Shown here: one piece after another, positions 12,605 to 24,320 of the stretch | Layout: every line of letters starts with the position of its first letter | Numbering within the stretch: the stretch's first letter is position 1 | Source of the DNA: Phocoena phocoena | Taxonomy: Eukaryota > Chordata > Mammalia > Artiodactyla > Phocoenidae | Length of the DNA stretch: 64,000 nucleotides | Direction of reading: 5' to 3' | Assembly (NCBI RefSeq): GCF_963924675.1 | Contig: NC_089224.1 | Span: forward strand, 65,271,464 to 65,335,463 | The notes under the pieces: model-generated | Database searches by the model: none | Seen by the model: the letters and a program-made list of their open reading frames with translations, nothing else | What the model was told of the DNA's origin: nothing | Translations under genes and position numbers: made by a program

Positions 12605-13025
12605 GTATTTGTTTCCTAGGCCTGCCATTACAAAATATCACAAACTGGGTGGCATAAACAACAGAAGTGTATTGTCTCACAGTTCTGGAAGCCAGAAGTC
12701 CGAGATCAAGGTGTTGGCAGGTTTGATTCCTTCTGAGGGCTGTAAGGGAAGCTTCCCTCCTTGGCTTGTTGATGGCCATCTTCTCCCTGTGTCTTCCTTC
12801 TGTGTGTCTTGTCTCTGTGTCCAAATTTCCCCTTTTTATAGGCACACCAGTCCTATTGAATCAGAGCCTACCCTAAGGACCTTATTTTAACTTCCTTACT
12901 TCTGTAAAGACTGTATCTCCAAATAAGATCACATTCTGAAGTACTAGGGGTTAGAGCTTCAACATGAAGGCAGGGTGTCAGCAGCAGGCGGGTGGGAGGG
13001 GGAGGCACAATTCAATCCATGCCGG
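12605..13025 (-). mobile_element. MLT1-type LTR, antisense, with internal insertion
   Basis: Follows the same order of blocks as the copy at 11060: 'cctgccattacaaaatatcac', 'cacagttctggaagccagaagtccgagatcaaggtg', 'cacattctgaagtactaggggttagagcttcaacatga'. A G-rich stretch at about 12968-13005 (aaggcagggtgtcagcagcaggcgg...) interrupts it just before the terminal 'cacaattcaatccatg'. Confidence 0.7.
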
Positions 13026-14588
13026 CTACTGTGTGTTTTTGTAAAGAAAAATGGTACCAAGAAAAGTGCTGAGAGGGGCGTCTTGGTAGGGGCGCAGCTT
13101 CCGGTTCCTACACTCCAGCCTGTGGCTGGGGGCCTCTGGCATCTCACCCTTTCTTTCTGCACAGGGAGAGAGAAACCAGTGGCCTCATCCCAAGGCAGTG
13201 CTCCTTTTTGAATGAAACCAGTACCACATTCCTCTCCCTACACTACCCAGAGTGAATTTGGTTGCAGCCCCAGGGCTGCATGACATATTAGATAACAAGG
13301 TGACCATTTGGATTTACAGTTAGCAGAAGTCACTCTCACGCAGGGAAGTCCACTGTAGAATTGTCAGCCCACATAAATCACGGATTTCCTCCAGCTTTTC
13401 TTAGGTCTTTAGAAAACAAATTAATCAGGCAGGGAACTGAATTAAAATACCGCTGCTGCACTGACAGTTTTGAACTGAGAGGCCATAATCCTAAATACAT
13501 CCCACGAGGCATCTGAAATCAGTGCCAGCTTTTTCTTGGGTCTGTTCTCCTCTTATCAGTAATCTATCTGCTGGTTGGTGTGGAACGCTTTGATAGGGCA
13601 TTTGAAGGTTGGCAGGAGGCCTGGTACTCCATGTGCTGCCAACACCTCAGAATTCAACAAACATTCTACCAGATAGGCACAACATGGTAGTTTTCATCCA
13701 GATTGTACATACTCTTCAAGGTTGTTCCAAGTCCCACCTTCTGCCTCAAGGCTTCTCAATTAAGGCCCTGTAGTCTCTGGTTCTTGGGAAAGAATAATTT
13801 CACCACTGATTCTGAATCTAAAGATTTTTTTAAGTGCAAAGGTAGGAAATTTAGACCTAAGCTTCCTTCCAGCTGTAAAACCCCATAGCGGTGTGATTGG
13901 ACTCCATATATATAGACTGTGTCCTGATTTCTGGAGCACTAGTGTTATGTATTTGTTCACCCCCTTTAAAAAAATGGTGTGCTTTTGGACACCAGCAACT
14001 GTTGTTCAAAGAGAAATCCCCTATTCCAATCTATTTCCAAGTGATTGTGCCTTGTGAAGTACCCCCAATATGAGGTAGATATGAATGTGATAAAAAGTAA
14101 ATATAGAGCCTTATGTTAAAAAAAAAAAAAAAAAAAGGATTTCCAGAGAACATGGTGGCTGCCTGGTGTTTGAAGCATCTCTGGTGAGCCCAGAGTTGGA
14201 GGGGACTCCAGACCCAAGGGGATGATTAGGGTGGGGCGTTGTGAAGCCTTTACATGTGTTTGTGGTGATGCTGTGAGTTCAGACTAAAATGAGGGGAGTG
14301 AGGCAGGATGAGCTGGTGTGCTCTCATGGCAACAGATAGAACACTGGCCAAAAGAACAATACGAACTAGAAAGGAAAACAGTGGGGCTGGGGAAAACGGC
14401 CTCAGTATAGGAAAAGGAAATAAGGGACTTGCCACCTACAATAGCCTGGAGAGAAATCAATATTTTCCTCAAAGGTATTTTGGCAAAGAATTTCAACTTG
14501 AATTGAAAATGAGGCTGCCCTTGGACACCAGACAGGAAAAGATCCTGCTTCTGTGGGACCCTGGAGCTGAACTCTGAGGCAGTTGTAG
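13026..14588. other. Unassigned DNA with a 19-base A-run
   Basis: No convincing gene. An uninterrupted run of 19 A lies at 14118-14136, but no recognisable element precedes it and no TSD was found. Confidence 0.4.
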
Positions 14589-14681
14589 TTTAAAAAGAAC
14601 ATTGCCCCCGAGGGTCGGGAGCTCATGGAACAAGGATACCCCAGGGACTATTTAGCGTGGTCATCTTAGCCAGTCTGACTG
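14589..14681 (+). repeat. Left arm of a 93-bp inverted repeat
   Basis: The reverse complement of 15379-15471 matches this segment with about six mismatches in 93 positions and no gap. The shared core includes 'gagctcatggaacaagga' and 'tggtcatcttagccagtc'. It is not a repeat family I recognise. Confidence 0.9.
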
Positions 14682-15378
14682 TCCTGAAGTTCTGCTTTGT
14701 TTCAGCTCTGCCCTTAAATCCCCTCACAGCACATTCCAGATCTTATGAAATTCTATTGGCTAAATGTGTCTTTTAAACAGTAGGTTGAGGGTATATAGAA
14801 AAAAAGGGAGGGTTGGAAATGAGCCTAGAAATGAGACCTTGGAAGAGAAACTTCTCGTCTTTGATGCCCTCTGCACCTGGCTCTAAAAACTCAACTTAGA
14901 CCCTCCAACTTAGCCCATCTTGAAGTGATCTGTACTTTGGGGGTCCCCTGGGGCAATCTGGCTCCCAAAAAGTGCAGTCCACCCTCCCAAAGGGCTTTGT
15001 GGTTAGCAAACTGCTTTTGCTTTGCTATGTTCCCTTATCTCTCTGTGTCTGTGTTTTAAATAATTTTATTGAAAAGGCTTTGAAGTCTTTGACCACATGT
15101 GTGCATTACGGTGTAGTTTCAATCACAGAATTAAGTACTTGAGTTTAAGTGGAAATAAAAATACAAGCCTCTCACACACCCACACACTTACTCACATATG
15201 TGGATAAACAATGCTAAGGATTAAGGCCACAGAAATACCTAAAACCTCTACTCCTTTCATGCCAACTGTTATCACACCTTTACCTTCAGGTCCCAGAATT
15301 TAAAATATATCATGCATTCTCAAAGCATCACATGCTTAGGAAGAGACACTGGCATCTGTGTGGATGTATGATCGCGTG

Positions 15379-15471
15379 CAGTCAGACTGGCTAAGATGAC
15401 CACACTAAAGAGTCCCTGGGGTATCCTTGTTCCATGAGCTCCTGACACTCAGGGGCAATGTTCTTTTAAAA
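15379..15471 (-). repeat. Right arm of a 93-bp inverted repeat
   Basis: Inverted partner of 14589-14681, with a spacer of 697 bp. Its outer end coincides almost exactly with the insertion site of the L1 that follows (TSD begins at about 15470). Confidence 0.9.
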
Positions 15472-15481
15472 CACAGAAGTT

Positions 15482-17820
15482 ATTAGGCATTGAGGGAACT
15501 TACCTCAACATAATAACAGCCATATATGGAAAACCCACAGCCAACATCGTTCTCCATGGTGAAAAACTGAAACCGTTTCCTCTAAGATCACGAACAAGAC
15601 AAGGTTGTCCCCTCTCACCACTATTATTTCAACATAGTTTTGGAAGTTTTAGCCACAGCAATCAGAGAAGAAATAAAAGGAATCTAAATCGGAAAAGAAG
15701 TAAAGCTGTCACTGTTTGCAGATTACATGATACTATACACAGAGAATCCTAAAGATACTACCAGAAAACTACTAAAGCTAATCAATGAATTTGGTAAAGT
15801 AGCAGGATACACAATTAATACACAGAAATCTCTTGCATTCCTATACACTAATGATGAAAAATCTGAAAGAGAAATTAAGGAAACACGCCCACTTAGCATT
15901 GCAACAAAAAGAATAAAATACCTAGGAATAAACCTACCTAGGGAGACAAAAGACCTGTATGCAGAAAACTATGACACTGATGAAAGAAATTAAAGATGAT
16001 ACAAACAGATGGAGGGATATACCATGGTCTTGGATTGGAAGAATCAACACTGTGAAAATGACTATACTACCCAAAGCAATCTATAGATTCAATGCAGTCC
16101 CTAACAAACTACCACTGGCATTTTTCACAGAACTAGAACAAAAAATTTCACAATTTGTAATGGAAACACAAAAGACCCCAAATAGCCAAAGCAATCTTGA
16201 GCAAGAAAAACGGAGCTGGAGGAATCAGGCTCCCAGACTTCAGACTCTACTACAAAGCTGCAGTAATCAAGACAGTATGGTACTGGCACAAAAACAGAAC
16301 TATACATCAGTGGAACAGGATAGAAAGCCCAGAGATAAACCCACGCACCTATGGTCACCTTATTTTTGACAAAAGAGGCAAGAATATACAATGGAGAAAA
16401 GACAGCCTTTTCAATAGGTGCTGGGAAAACTGGGCACCTACATGTAAAGAATGAAATTAGAACACTCCCTAACACCATACACAAAAATAAACTCAGAATG
16501 GATTAAAGACCTAAATGTAAGGCCAGACACTATAAAACTCTTAGAGGAAAACACAGGCAGAACACTCTATGACATAAATCACAGCAAGATCCTTTTAGAC
16601 CCACCTCCTAGAGAAATGGAAATAAAAACAAAAATAAACGGGACCTAATGAAACTGAAAAGCTCTTGCACAGCAAAGGAAACCATAAACAAGACGAAAAG
16701 ACAACCCTCAGAATGGGAGAAAAAATTTGCCAATGAAGCAACCGACAAAGGATTAATCTCCAAAATTTACATGCAGCTCATGCAGCTCCATATCAAAATA
16801 ACAACTCAATCCAAAAATGGGCAGAAGACCTAAATAGACATTTCCCCAAAGAAGATATACCGATTGCCAACAAACACATGAAAAGATGCTCAACATCACT
16901 AATCATTAGAGAAATGCAAATCAAAACTACAATGAGGTATCACCTCACACCGGTCAGAATGGCTATCATCAAAAATTCTGCAAACAGTAGATGCTGGAGA
17001 GGTTGTGGAGAAAAGGGAACCCTCTTGCACTATTGGTGGGAATGTAAATTGATACAGCCACTATGGAGAACAGTATGCAGGTTCCTTAAAAAACTAAAAA
17101 TAGAATTACCATACGACCCAGCAATCCCACTACTGGGCATATTCCCTGAGAAAACCGTAATTCAAAAAGAGTCATGTACCAAAATGTTCATTGCAGCTCT
17201 ATTTGCAATAGCCAGGACATGGAAGCAACCTAAGTGTCCATCAACAGATGAATGGATAAAGAAGATGTGGCACATATATAGAATGGAATATTACTCAGCC
17301 ATATAAAGAAATGAAACTGAGGTATTTGTAGTGAGGTGGATGGACCTAGGGTCTGTAATACAGAGTGAAGTAAGTCAGAAAGAGAAAAACAAATTCCGTA
17401 TGCTAACATATATATATATATGGAATCTAAAAAAGAAAACAAATGATTCTGAAGAACCTAGGGGCAGGACAGAAATAAAGTCACAGACATTGAAAATGGA
17501 CTTGAGGACATGGGGAAGGGAAAGGGTAAGCTGGGACAAAGTGAGAGAGTGGCATGGACTTATATATACTACCAAATGTAAAATAGCTAGCTAGTGGGAA
17601 GCAGCCACATAGCACAGGGAGATCAGCTTGGTGCTTTGTGACCACCTAGAGGAGTGGGATAGGGAGGGTGGGAGGGAGACGCAAGAGGGAGGAGATATAG
17701 GGATATATGTATATTTATAGCTGATTCAATTTGTTATAAAGCAGAAACTAACACACCATTGTAAAGCAGTTATACTCCAATAAAGATGTTTGAATGAATA
17801 AATAAACAAACGAACAAACA
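15482..17820 (+). mobile_element. LINE-1, 5'-truncated, with TSD
   Basis: The element begins inside the ORF2 reverse transcriptase region and runs through the ORF2 C-terminus and a 3' UTR ('gaacctaggggcaggacag', 'gccacatagcacagggagatcagc', 'aaagcagttatactccaataaagatg') into an AAAC/AAAT-rich tail. A 12-bp TSD with one mismatch (AACACAGAAGTT / AACACAGCAGTT) lies at 15470-15481 and 17821-17832. The site 'TTTTAAAAC' fits L1 endonuclease preference. Confidence 0.9.
15493..17420 (+). pseudogene. L1 ORF2 remnant (reverse transcriptase to C-terminus)
   Basis: This is the broken C-terminal half of L1 ORF2, which in intact elements encodes reverse transcriptase and a Cys-rich C-terminal domain. RT motifs can be followed across several frames. 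The catalytic block reads LFADYMILY, so the second aspartate of the invariant FADD is replaced by tyrosine. The C-terminal Cys-rich block ([19 protein letters not shown]) and the ending MEYYSAI are recognisable. Frameshifts and stops break it into pieces at 15727-15993, 15959-16369, 16197-16454, 16451-16648, 16648-16833 and 16878-17306. It is inactive. Confidence 0.9.
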
Positions 17821-17832
17821 AACACAGCAGTT

Positions 17833-18284
17833 CAGTTGGTGATAGAACTGAAATGTTCTGCCATCCCTTACCTGAGATATGGCTAGGTTCTCTCGCCAAA
17901 GCACCAGTTCCCATTTCTGTTTCTAAATCCATCAGGTCAGGAGAGGGTTGAGTCTCAGCACATCAGAAGAAGTTGCTGGCGTTCAGGGCACTAATACCTG
18001 AAGAACCCATCTTCATGTTGGGGAGCTGGAGGGGATTCTACATGCACCATATTTTGAAGAATAAACTCAAGCTATGAGTTTCTTCCCAGGGTAGACAGAC
18101 AGCTGACACTCTGTCTCTTCACTGATGGCTAATATAGGACTTGTGGATTATAATTTGAAGAAAGGAAAATTATTGCACACTTAATACCAAATAATGGATA
18201 ATAAAATTGCCTTCTGGAGCCAGCTCACTGTGGCCAAGTTTACAAGCAGGGAGATGCTGTGCTTTCAAGTTCCGCAGAAGACTT
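17833..18284. other. Unassigned DNA between two L1 copies
   Basis: No gene or named repeat is visible in this 450-bp interval. Confidence 0.4.
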
Positions 18285-18330
18285 AAAGACCTGTCAGGAA
18301 AAAAAAAAAAAAAAAAAAAGACCTGTCAGG
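18285..18330 (+). mobile_element. Poly(A)-only retroposition scar with 14-bp TSD
   Basis: The 14-bp direct repeat AAAGACCTGTCAGG occurs at 18285-18298 and exactly again at 18317-18330, separated by 18 A only. This is the expected product of target-primed reverse transcription that copied only the poly(A) tail of a retrotransposon RNA. Replication slippage is an alternative but would not readily create an exact 14-bp duplication around an A-run. Confidence 0.8.
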
Positions 18331-18541
18331 CCACCTCATTTTATTAGGGTTATAAATGGACACTTTCGGGTAACCAAACATGTCATCCCAGGAGTACATT
18401 ACAACATGGATATAGAATTGGCAGTTCTCACCCAACTTGGACATTCTTGTACCCTGAGGGTGAGAGTGCTTAACAAAGTTTATAGAAACTTCTACAAGAC
18501 CCTCAGTTTTAAAAAAACTTGATTCCAACGGGACAAGAAAT

Positions 18542-19484
18542 AAGATGGTGGAGTAGAGGACTTGAGCTCACCTTCTCTCACAAAAACACCAAAATTGCAA
18601 CTAACTGCTGAACAACCATCAACAAAAAAAGACTTGAATCTAGCAAAAAAGATATTCTACACCCAAAGACAAAGAAGCTACAACGAGATGGTGGGAGGGG
18701 CACATTCACAATAAAATCAAATCCCATACTGGTGGGTGACCCACAAACTGGAAAATAATTATATCACAGAGGTTCTCTCACAGGAATGAGAGTTCTGAGC
18801 CTCATGGCAGGCTTCCCAGACTGGAGTTCTGGCATTGGGAGGAGGAGCCCCCAGAGCATTTGGCTTTGAAGGCCAGCAGGGCTTGAGTGCAGGAGCTCCA
18901 CAGGACTGGGAGAAACAGACTCCACTCTTGGAAGGCATGCAGAGGTTTCACATGAACTGGGACCCAGGGCAAAGCAGTGACTCCATAAGAGCCTGGGCCA
19001 GACCCACCTGTGGGTCTTGGAGGGTCTCCTGGGGATGTGGGGGTCGGCTGTGCTCACTGCAGGGGCAAGGACAATGGTGGTGCACGCCCCAGGGAATACT
19101 CATTGGCTTGAGTTCTCCTGGAGGTCGCCATTTTGGCACTGAGACCTGGCCCCACCCAACAGCCTGCAGGCTCCAATGCTGGAATGCCTCAGACCAGACA
19201 ACAAACAGGGTGGGAACACAGCCCCACCCATCAGCAGACAGGCTGCCTAAAGTCATCCTGAGCCAACAGCCACCTGTAAACACACCCCTTGATGTGACCC
19301 TGCCCATCAGAGGGACAAGACCCAGCTCCACCCACCAGTGGGCAGGCACCAGTCCCTCCCACCAAGAAGCCTGCACAAGCTTCTGGGCCAAATTCACACA
19401 CCAGGGTGTAGACACCAGATCCAAGAAGAATTACAGTCCTGCAGCCTGAGGAACAGAGACCACAAACACAGAAAGTTAGACAAA
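18542..19484 (+). promoter_or_regulatory. L1 5' UTR (internal promoter region), decayed
   Basis: Aligns block by block with the 5' UTR of the L1 at 39131 ('caaatcccat...tgggtgac', 'ggcaggcttccca...ctggagttctggca', 'gacaagacccagctccaccca'). In L1 families this region holds the RNA polymerase II promoter. The 204-residue frame at 18835-19449 lies within it and is not a gene. Confidence 0.7.
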
Positions 19485-20372
19485 ATGAGACAGCAGAGAA
19501 ATATGTGCCAGACGAAGGAACAAGATAAAACCCCAGAAGAACAACTAAGTGAAGTGGAGATAGGCAATCTACCTGAAAAATAATTCAGAGTAATGATAGT
19601 AAAAAATGATTCAAGATCTCAGAAAAAGATTGGAGGCACAGACCGAGAGGATACAAGAAATGTTTAATAAAGAGCTAGAAGTTTAAAGAACAAAACAGAT
19701 GAAAAATACAATAACTGAAATGAAAAATACACTAGAAGGAATCAATAGCAGAATAACTGAGGCAGAAGAATGAATAAGTGAGCTGGAAGATAGAATGGTG
19801 AAAATCACTGCTTCAGAACAGAACAAAGAAAAAAGAATGAAAAGAAATGAGGACAGTCTCAGAGGCCTCTGGGACAACATTAAATGCACCAACATTTCTC
19901 CTTCTGGGACTCCTATAATGCAAGAGAGAGAAAGAGGGCCTGAGAAAATATTTGAAGAGATAATAGCCAACAACTTCCCTAACATGGGAAAGGAAACAGC
20001 CACCCAAGTCCAGGAAGCACAGAGAGTCCCATATAGGATAAACCCAAGGAGGAACATGCCAAGACGCATATTAATCAAACTGACAAAAAGACAATGAGAA
20101 AGCATTAAAACCAACAAGGTAAAAGCAACAAATAATATACGAGGGAATCCCCATAAGGTTATCAGCTGGTTTTTCAGCAGAAACTCTGCAGGTCAGAAGG
20201 GAATGGCATGATGTTTTTAGAGTGACAAAAGGGAAAAACGTTCAACCAAGAATACTCTACCCACCAAGGCTCTTGTTCAGATTTGACAGAGAAATCAAAA
20301 GCTTTACAAGCAAAAGCTAAGAGAATTCAGCACCACCAAACCAGCTTTACAACAAATGCTAAAGGAACTTCT
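19485..20372 (+). pseudogene. L1 ORF1 remnant (RNA-binding coiled-coil protein)
   Basis: Starts MRQQRNMCQTKEQDKTPEEQ, the usual N-terminus of ORF1p in this L1 group, shortly before the coiled-coil segment. A stop follows IGNLPEK (19581-19583), and further stops and frameshifts occur downstream. The rest can still be traced to about 20372, for example the ITASEQNKEKRMKRNEDSLR block after 19800. ORF1p normally forms trimers and packages L1 RNA; this copy cannot. Confidence 0.85.
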
Positions 20373-20580
20373 CTAGATGGAAAAGAAAAGGCCATGACTA
20401 GAAACAAGAAAATTACAAATGAAAAAGCTCACCAGTAAAGGCAATCATATGGTAAAGATAGGAAATCATCCACACACCAATATTATATAAAAATCAGCAA
20501 TCATGAGAAGAGAAGGTACAAGTGTAGGATATTGGAAATGCATTTAAAAATAAGAGACCAGCAACTGAAAACAGTCTTGT

Positions 20581-20636
20581 GTGGGTGTGGCTGTGGCTGT
20601 GGCTGTGGCTGTGGCTGTGGCTGTGGGTGTGGGTGT
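20581..20636. repeat. (TGTGGC)n minisatellite-like tract in the L1 inter-ORF region
   Basis: About six units of TGTGGC flanked by GTGGGTGT variants, located between ORF1 and ORF2 of the L1. The tract produces an artificial Val-Ala run upstream of the ORF2 frame. Confidence 0.9.
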
Positions 20637-20817
20637 GTATAGACTGCTATATCAAAACCTCATGGTAACCACAAACCGAAAATCAACAATAGATACACAA
20701 AAAAGAAAAAGGAATCCAAACACAGCACTAAAGTTAGACATCAAATTACAAGAGAGGAGAACAAAAGAGGAAGGGAAGAAAAAGACCTACAAAAACAAAT
20801 CCACAACAGTTAACAAG

Positions 20818-23475
20818 ATGGCAGTCAGAACATACATATTGATAATTACCTTAAAAGTAAATGGATTAAATGCTCCAACCAAAAGACATAGACTGGCTGA
20901 ATGGATACAAAAACAAGATCCATATATATTCTGTCTACAAGAGACCCACCTCAGGTCTAGGGACACATATAGACTGCAAGTGAGGGGATGGAAAAGGGTA
21001 TTCCATGCACATGGAAATCAAAAGAAACCTAGAGTAGCAATACTCATATCAGACAAAAGAGACTTTAAAATAAAGCCTATTACAAGAGACAAAGGACACT
21101 ACAGAATGATCAAGAATCAATCCAAGAAGATATAACAATTGTAAATATATATGCACCCAACAAAGAAGCACCTCAATATATAAGGCAAATACTAACAGCC
21201 ATAAAAGGAGAAATCAACAGTAACACAATAATAGTGGGGGACTTTAACACCCCACTTTCATCAATGGACACATCACCCAGACAGAAGATCAATAAGGAAA
21301 CACAGGCCTTAAAGGACACATTAAATCAGAGGGACTTAACCGATATTTATAGAACACTCCATCCAAAAGCAGCAGAATACACATTCTTCTCAAGTGCACA
21401 TGGAACGTTCTCCAGGATAAATCATATGCTGGGCCACAAAGCAAGTCTCAGTAAATTTAAGAAAATTGAAGTTGTATCAAGTATCTTTTCTGACCACAAC
21501 ACTATGAGATTAGAAATCAACTACAAGAAAAAAACTAAAAAACACAAACACATGGAGCTTAAACAATATGCTACTAAACAACCAATGGATCACTGAGGAA
21601 ATGAAAAAATACCTAGAGACAAATGAAAATGAAAGCATGACAATCCAAAACCTAAGGGATGCAGCAAAAGCAGTTCTAAGAGGGAAGTTTATAGCAATAC
21701 AATCTTAGGAAACAAGAAAAATCACAAACAACCTATTCTTACACATAAAGCAACTAGAGAAAGAGGAACAAACAAACCCAAAAGGCAGTAGAAGGAAAGA
21801 TATAAAGATCAGAGCAGAAATAAATGAAACAGAGATGAAGAAAACAATAGCAAAGATCAATGAAACTAAAAGCTGGTTCCTTGAAAAGATAAACAAAGTT
21901 GATAAACCTTTAGCCAGACTCATCAAGAAAAAAAAGGGAGCAGACTCAAATCAATAAAATTAGAAATGAAAAAAGTTACAGTTGACACCACAGAAACACA
22001 AAGGATAACTGACTACTACAAGCAACCATATGCTAATAAAATAGACAACCTAGAAGAAATGGACAAATTCTTAGAAAGGTACAATCTTCCAAGACTGAAC
22101 CAGGAAGAAATAGAAAATATGAACAGACCAATCACAAGTAATGAGATTGAAACTGTGATTTTAAAACTTCCAATGAACAAAAGCCCAGAAGCAGCTGGCT
22201 TCATGGGTGAATTCTGTCAAACATAGAGAAGACTTAACACCTATCCTTCTGAAACTATTCCAAAAAATTGCAGAGGAAGGAACACTCCCAAACTCAAGCC
22301 AACATCACCTTGATACCAAAACCAGTCAAAGATACAACAACAAAAGAAAATTACAGGCCAATGTCACTGATGCACATAGACGCAAAAATCCTCAACAAAA
22401 TACTAGCAAACCAAATCCAACAATACATTAAAAGGATCAGACACCACGATCAAGTGGGATTTATCCCAGGGATGCAAGGATTCTTCAATATATGCAGATC
22501 AATCAGTGTGATACACCACATTAACAAATTGAATAATAAAAATCATATGATCATCTAAATAGATGCAGAACAAGCTTTTGACAAAATTCAGTACCGGTTT
22601 CTGATTAAAAACTCTCCAGAAAGTGGGCATAAAGAGAACCTACCTCAACATAAGAAAAGCCATAGATGACAAACCCACAGCTAACATCATACTCAGTGGT
22701 GAAAAGCTGAAAGCATTTCCTCTAAGATCAAGAACAAGACAAGGATGTCCACTCTTGCCCCTTTTATTCAACACAGTTTTGGAAGTCCTAGCCACAGCAA
22801 TCAGAGAAGAAAAAGAAATAAAAGGAATACAAATTGGAAAAGAAGAGTTAAAACTGTCACTGTTTGCAGATGACAGGATAGTATACATAGATAATCCTAA
22901 AGATGCTACCAGAAAACTACTAGAGCTAATCAATGAATTTGGTAAAGTGGCAGGATACAAAATTAATACACAGAAATCTGTTGCATTTCTGTACACTAGC
23001 AATGAAAGATCAGAAAGAGAAATTAAAGAAACAATCCCATTTACCTTAGCATCAAAAAGAATGAAATACCTAGGAATAAACCTACCTAAGGAGGCAGAAG
23101 ACCTGTACTCTGAAAACTGTAAGATGCTGATGAAAGAAATTGAAGATTACACAAACAGCTGGAAAGATATACCATGTTTTCGGATTGGAAAAATCAATAC
23201 TGTCAAAATGACTGTAATACCAAGGCAATCTACAGATTCAGTGCAACCCCTGTCAAATTGCCAATGGCATTTTTCACAGAACTAGAACAAAAAAAATCTT
23301 AAAATTTGTATGGAGACACAAGAGACCTCGAATAGCCAAAGCAATCTTGAGAAAGAAAAATGGAGCTGGAGGAATCAGGCTCCCTGACTTCAGACTTTAC
23401 TACAAAGCTGTAGTCATCACAACAATATGGTACTGGCACAAAAACAGAAATATAGATCAAAGAACAGGATAGAAA
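20818..23475 (+). pseudogene. L1 ORF2 remnant (endonuclease and reverse transcriptase), 3'-truncated
   Basis: The start codon at 20818 opens the endonuclease domain. Visible motifs are VNGLNAPTKRHRLAEWIQKQ, the catalytic LQETH, GDFNT near 21236 and SDHN near 21490 (all apurinic-endonuclease-type residues), followed in the RT domain by LFADDRIVY with the FADD aspartates intact. Stops and frameshifts separate the pieces (20581-21135, 21234-21596, 21966-22226, 22268-22558, 22623-23285). The C-terminal Cys-rich domain is absent because the element ends at about 23475. Confidence 0.9.
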
Positions 23476-23839
23476 GTAACAGTGCGAACATGTTTTAGAT
23501 TAATGAGAGGAAGCAGTCTCAACTATGAAACAACAAAAGTTACAACTCACAATAGGCTCAAATTACGAGATGTAATACTTTTAAACAGAATCCTCTTTGA
23601 TATAGTTTCTTTCCTAATAATTTTCAGTCATTTCAAACTGTTTACTCAAGTATTTTCAGCCTCTAAATGTATGTGTTGGGCCACACAATCTCTGTGATCC
23701 CAACTGCAACCTTCTTAACTACTATTTTGGAGACACTACTATTGCCAGGCACTAAATGATATGTACAGAATTTGTGTATATCATGTATGTGTGTCTATTT
23801 GTACAGATACTATTTCCTCATAGAAAAGTTTGTCACTTA

Positions 23840-23965
23840 TAAAGTAGGGTTTATTACTCCCATTTAACAGATAAATAAGGTGCAAAGATGATGAACTAAC
23901 TTGCATAATGTCCTGTAGCTGTAATAATTAGAGATAATAATTAGAGAGAATCAATAGATTTAAGC
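23840..23965 (-). mobile_element. MIR SINE fragment, antisense
   Basis: Contains 'tttattactcccatttaacagataaataagg' and 'aacttgcataatgtcctgtagctg', diverged forms of the reverse MIR core. Confidence 0.55.
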
Positions 23966-24214
23966 CATTCTGTCTGACTGACCATAGTACCGCTTCCCCG
24001 TATATATCTTGGTACAGCTGTCAGGGGTTGAATTAGCTGCCTCTGAGCTTAAGTGGCTACCATTTTAGGTCCAGTATTTGCTGGACATATTTTTTCCTCC
24101 CCAGCCACAGGGATAGTGTGTAAAAATGCACACAGCATTCATGAGTTCCAGACCATGTTCAAGTTGCTCTGATTGGCTTCAGGCCTGATATACCACAGCA
24201 CATCCCCAAAGCCC

Positions 24215-24320
24215 TGTGCACTTGGAGGGCAGGAGTGTGTCTTAGCCAGCACTGTTTCCTTCAGAGTCCCTAGCACTAAGCTGTGATGTGGTAAGCGCTT
24301 GATAGATCTTGGTGTAATTT
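24215..24320 (+). mobile_element. L2-like 3' terminal fragment
   Basis: 'cttggagggcaggagtgtgtctta', 'tccctagcactaagctgtg' and 'ggtaagcgcttgatagat' follow the order of the L2 3' end (gagggcaggga... cctagcacagtg... taggtgctcaataaat). Confidence 0.5.

Larger units (their letters stand above)
18542..23475 (+). mobile_element. LINE-1 with 5' UTR, ORF1 and most of ORF2, missing its 3' end
   Basis: The copy starts at the conserved L1 5' edge 'aagatggtggagtagaggac' and has a 0.94-kb 5' UTR, a degraded ORF1, a long inter-ORF spacer and ORF2. It stops abruptly at about 23475, inside ORF2 ('gaacaggatagaaag' then unrelated sequence), with no 3' UTR, poly(A) tail or visible TSD. L1s are normally truncated at the 5' end, so this points to a later deletion or rearrangement. 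Confidence 0.88.

Noticed and set aside
11060..13025. Two MLT1 LTRs in the same orientation 1.1 kb apart considered as one provirus.
   Set aside because: They differ in internal sequence, and no retroviral reading frame lies between them; two separate solo LTRs are simpler.
14118..14136. 19-base A-run considered as another tail-only retroposition.
   Set aside because: No direct repeat flanks it, unlike the run at 18299-18316.
18835..19449. 204-residue open frame on the + strand, and a 158-residue frame opposite it.
   Set aside because: Lies wholly within the L1 5' UTR, which is GC-rich enough to keep chance frames open. The colinear L1 5' UTR at 39131 does not preserve the same frame.
20581..20636. 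(TGTGGC)n tract considered as a CRISPR-like or coding tandem repeat.
   Set aside because: The unit is six bases, there are no spacers, and it sits in the non-coding L1 inter-ORF region.
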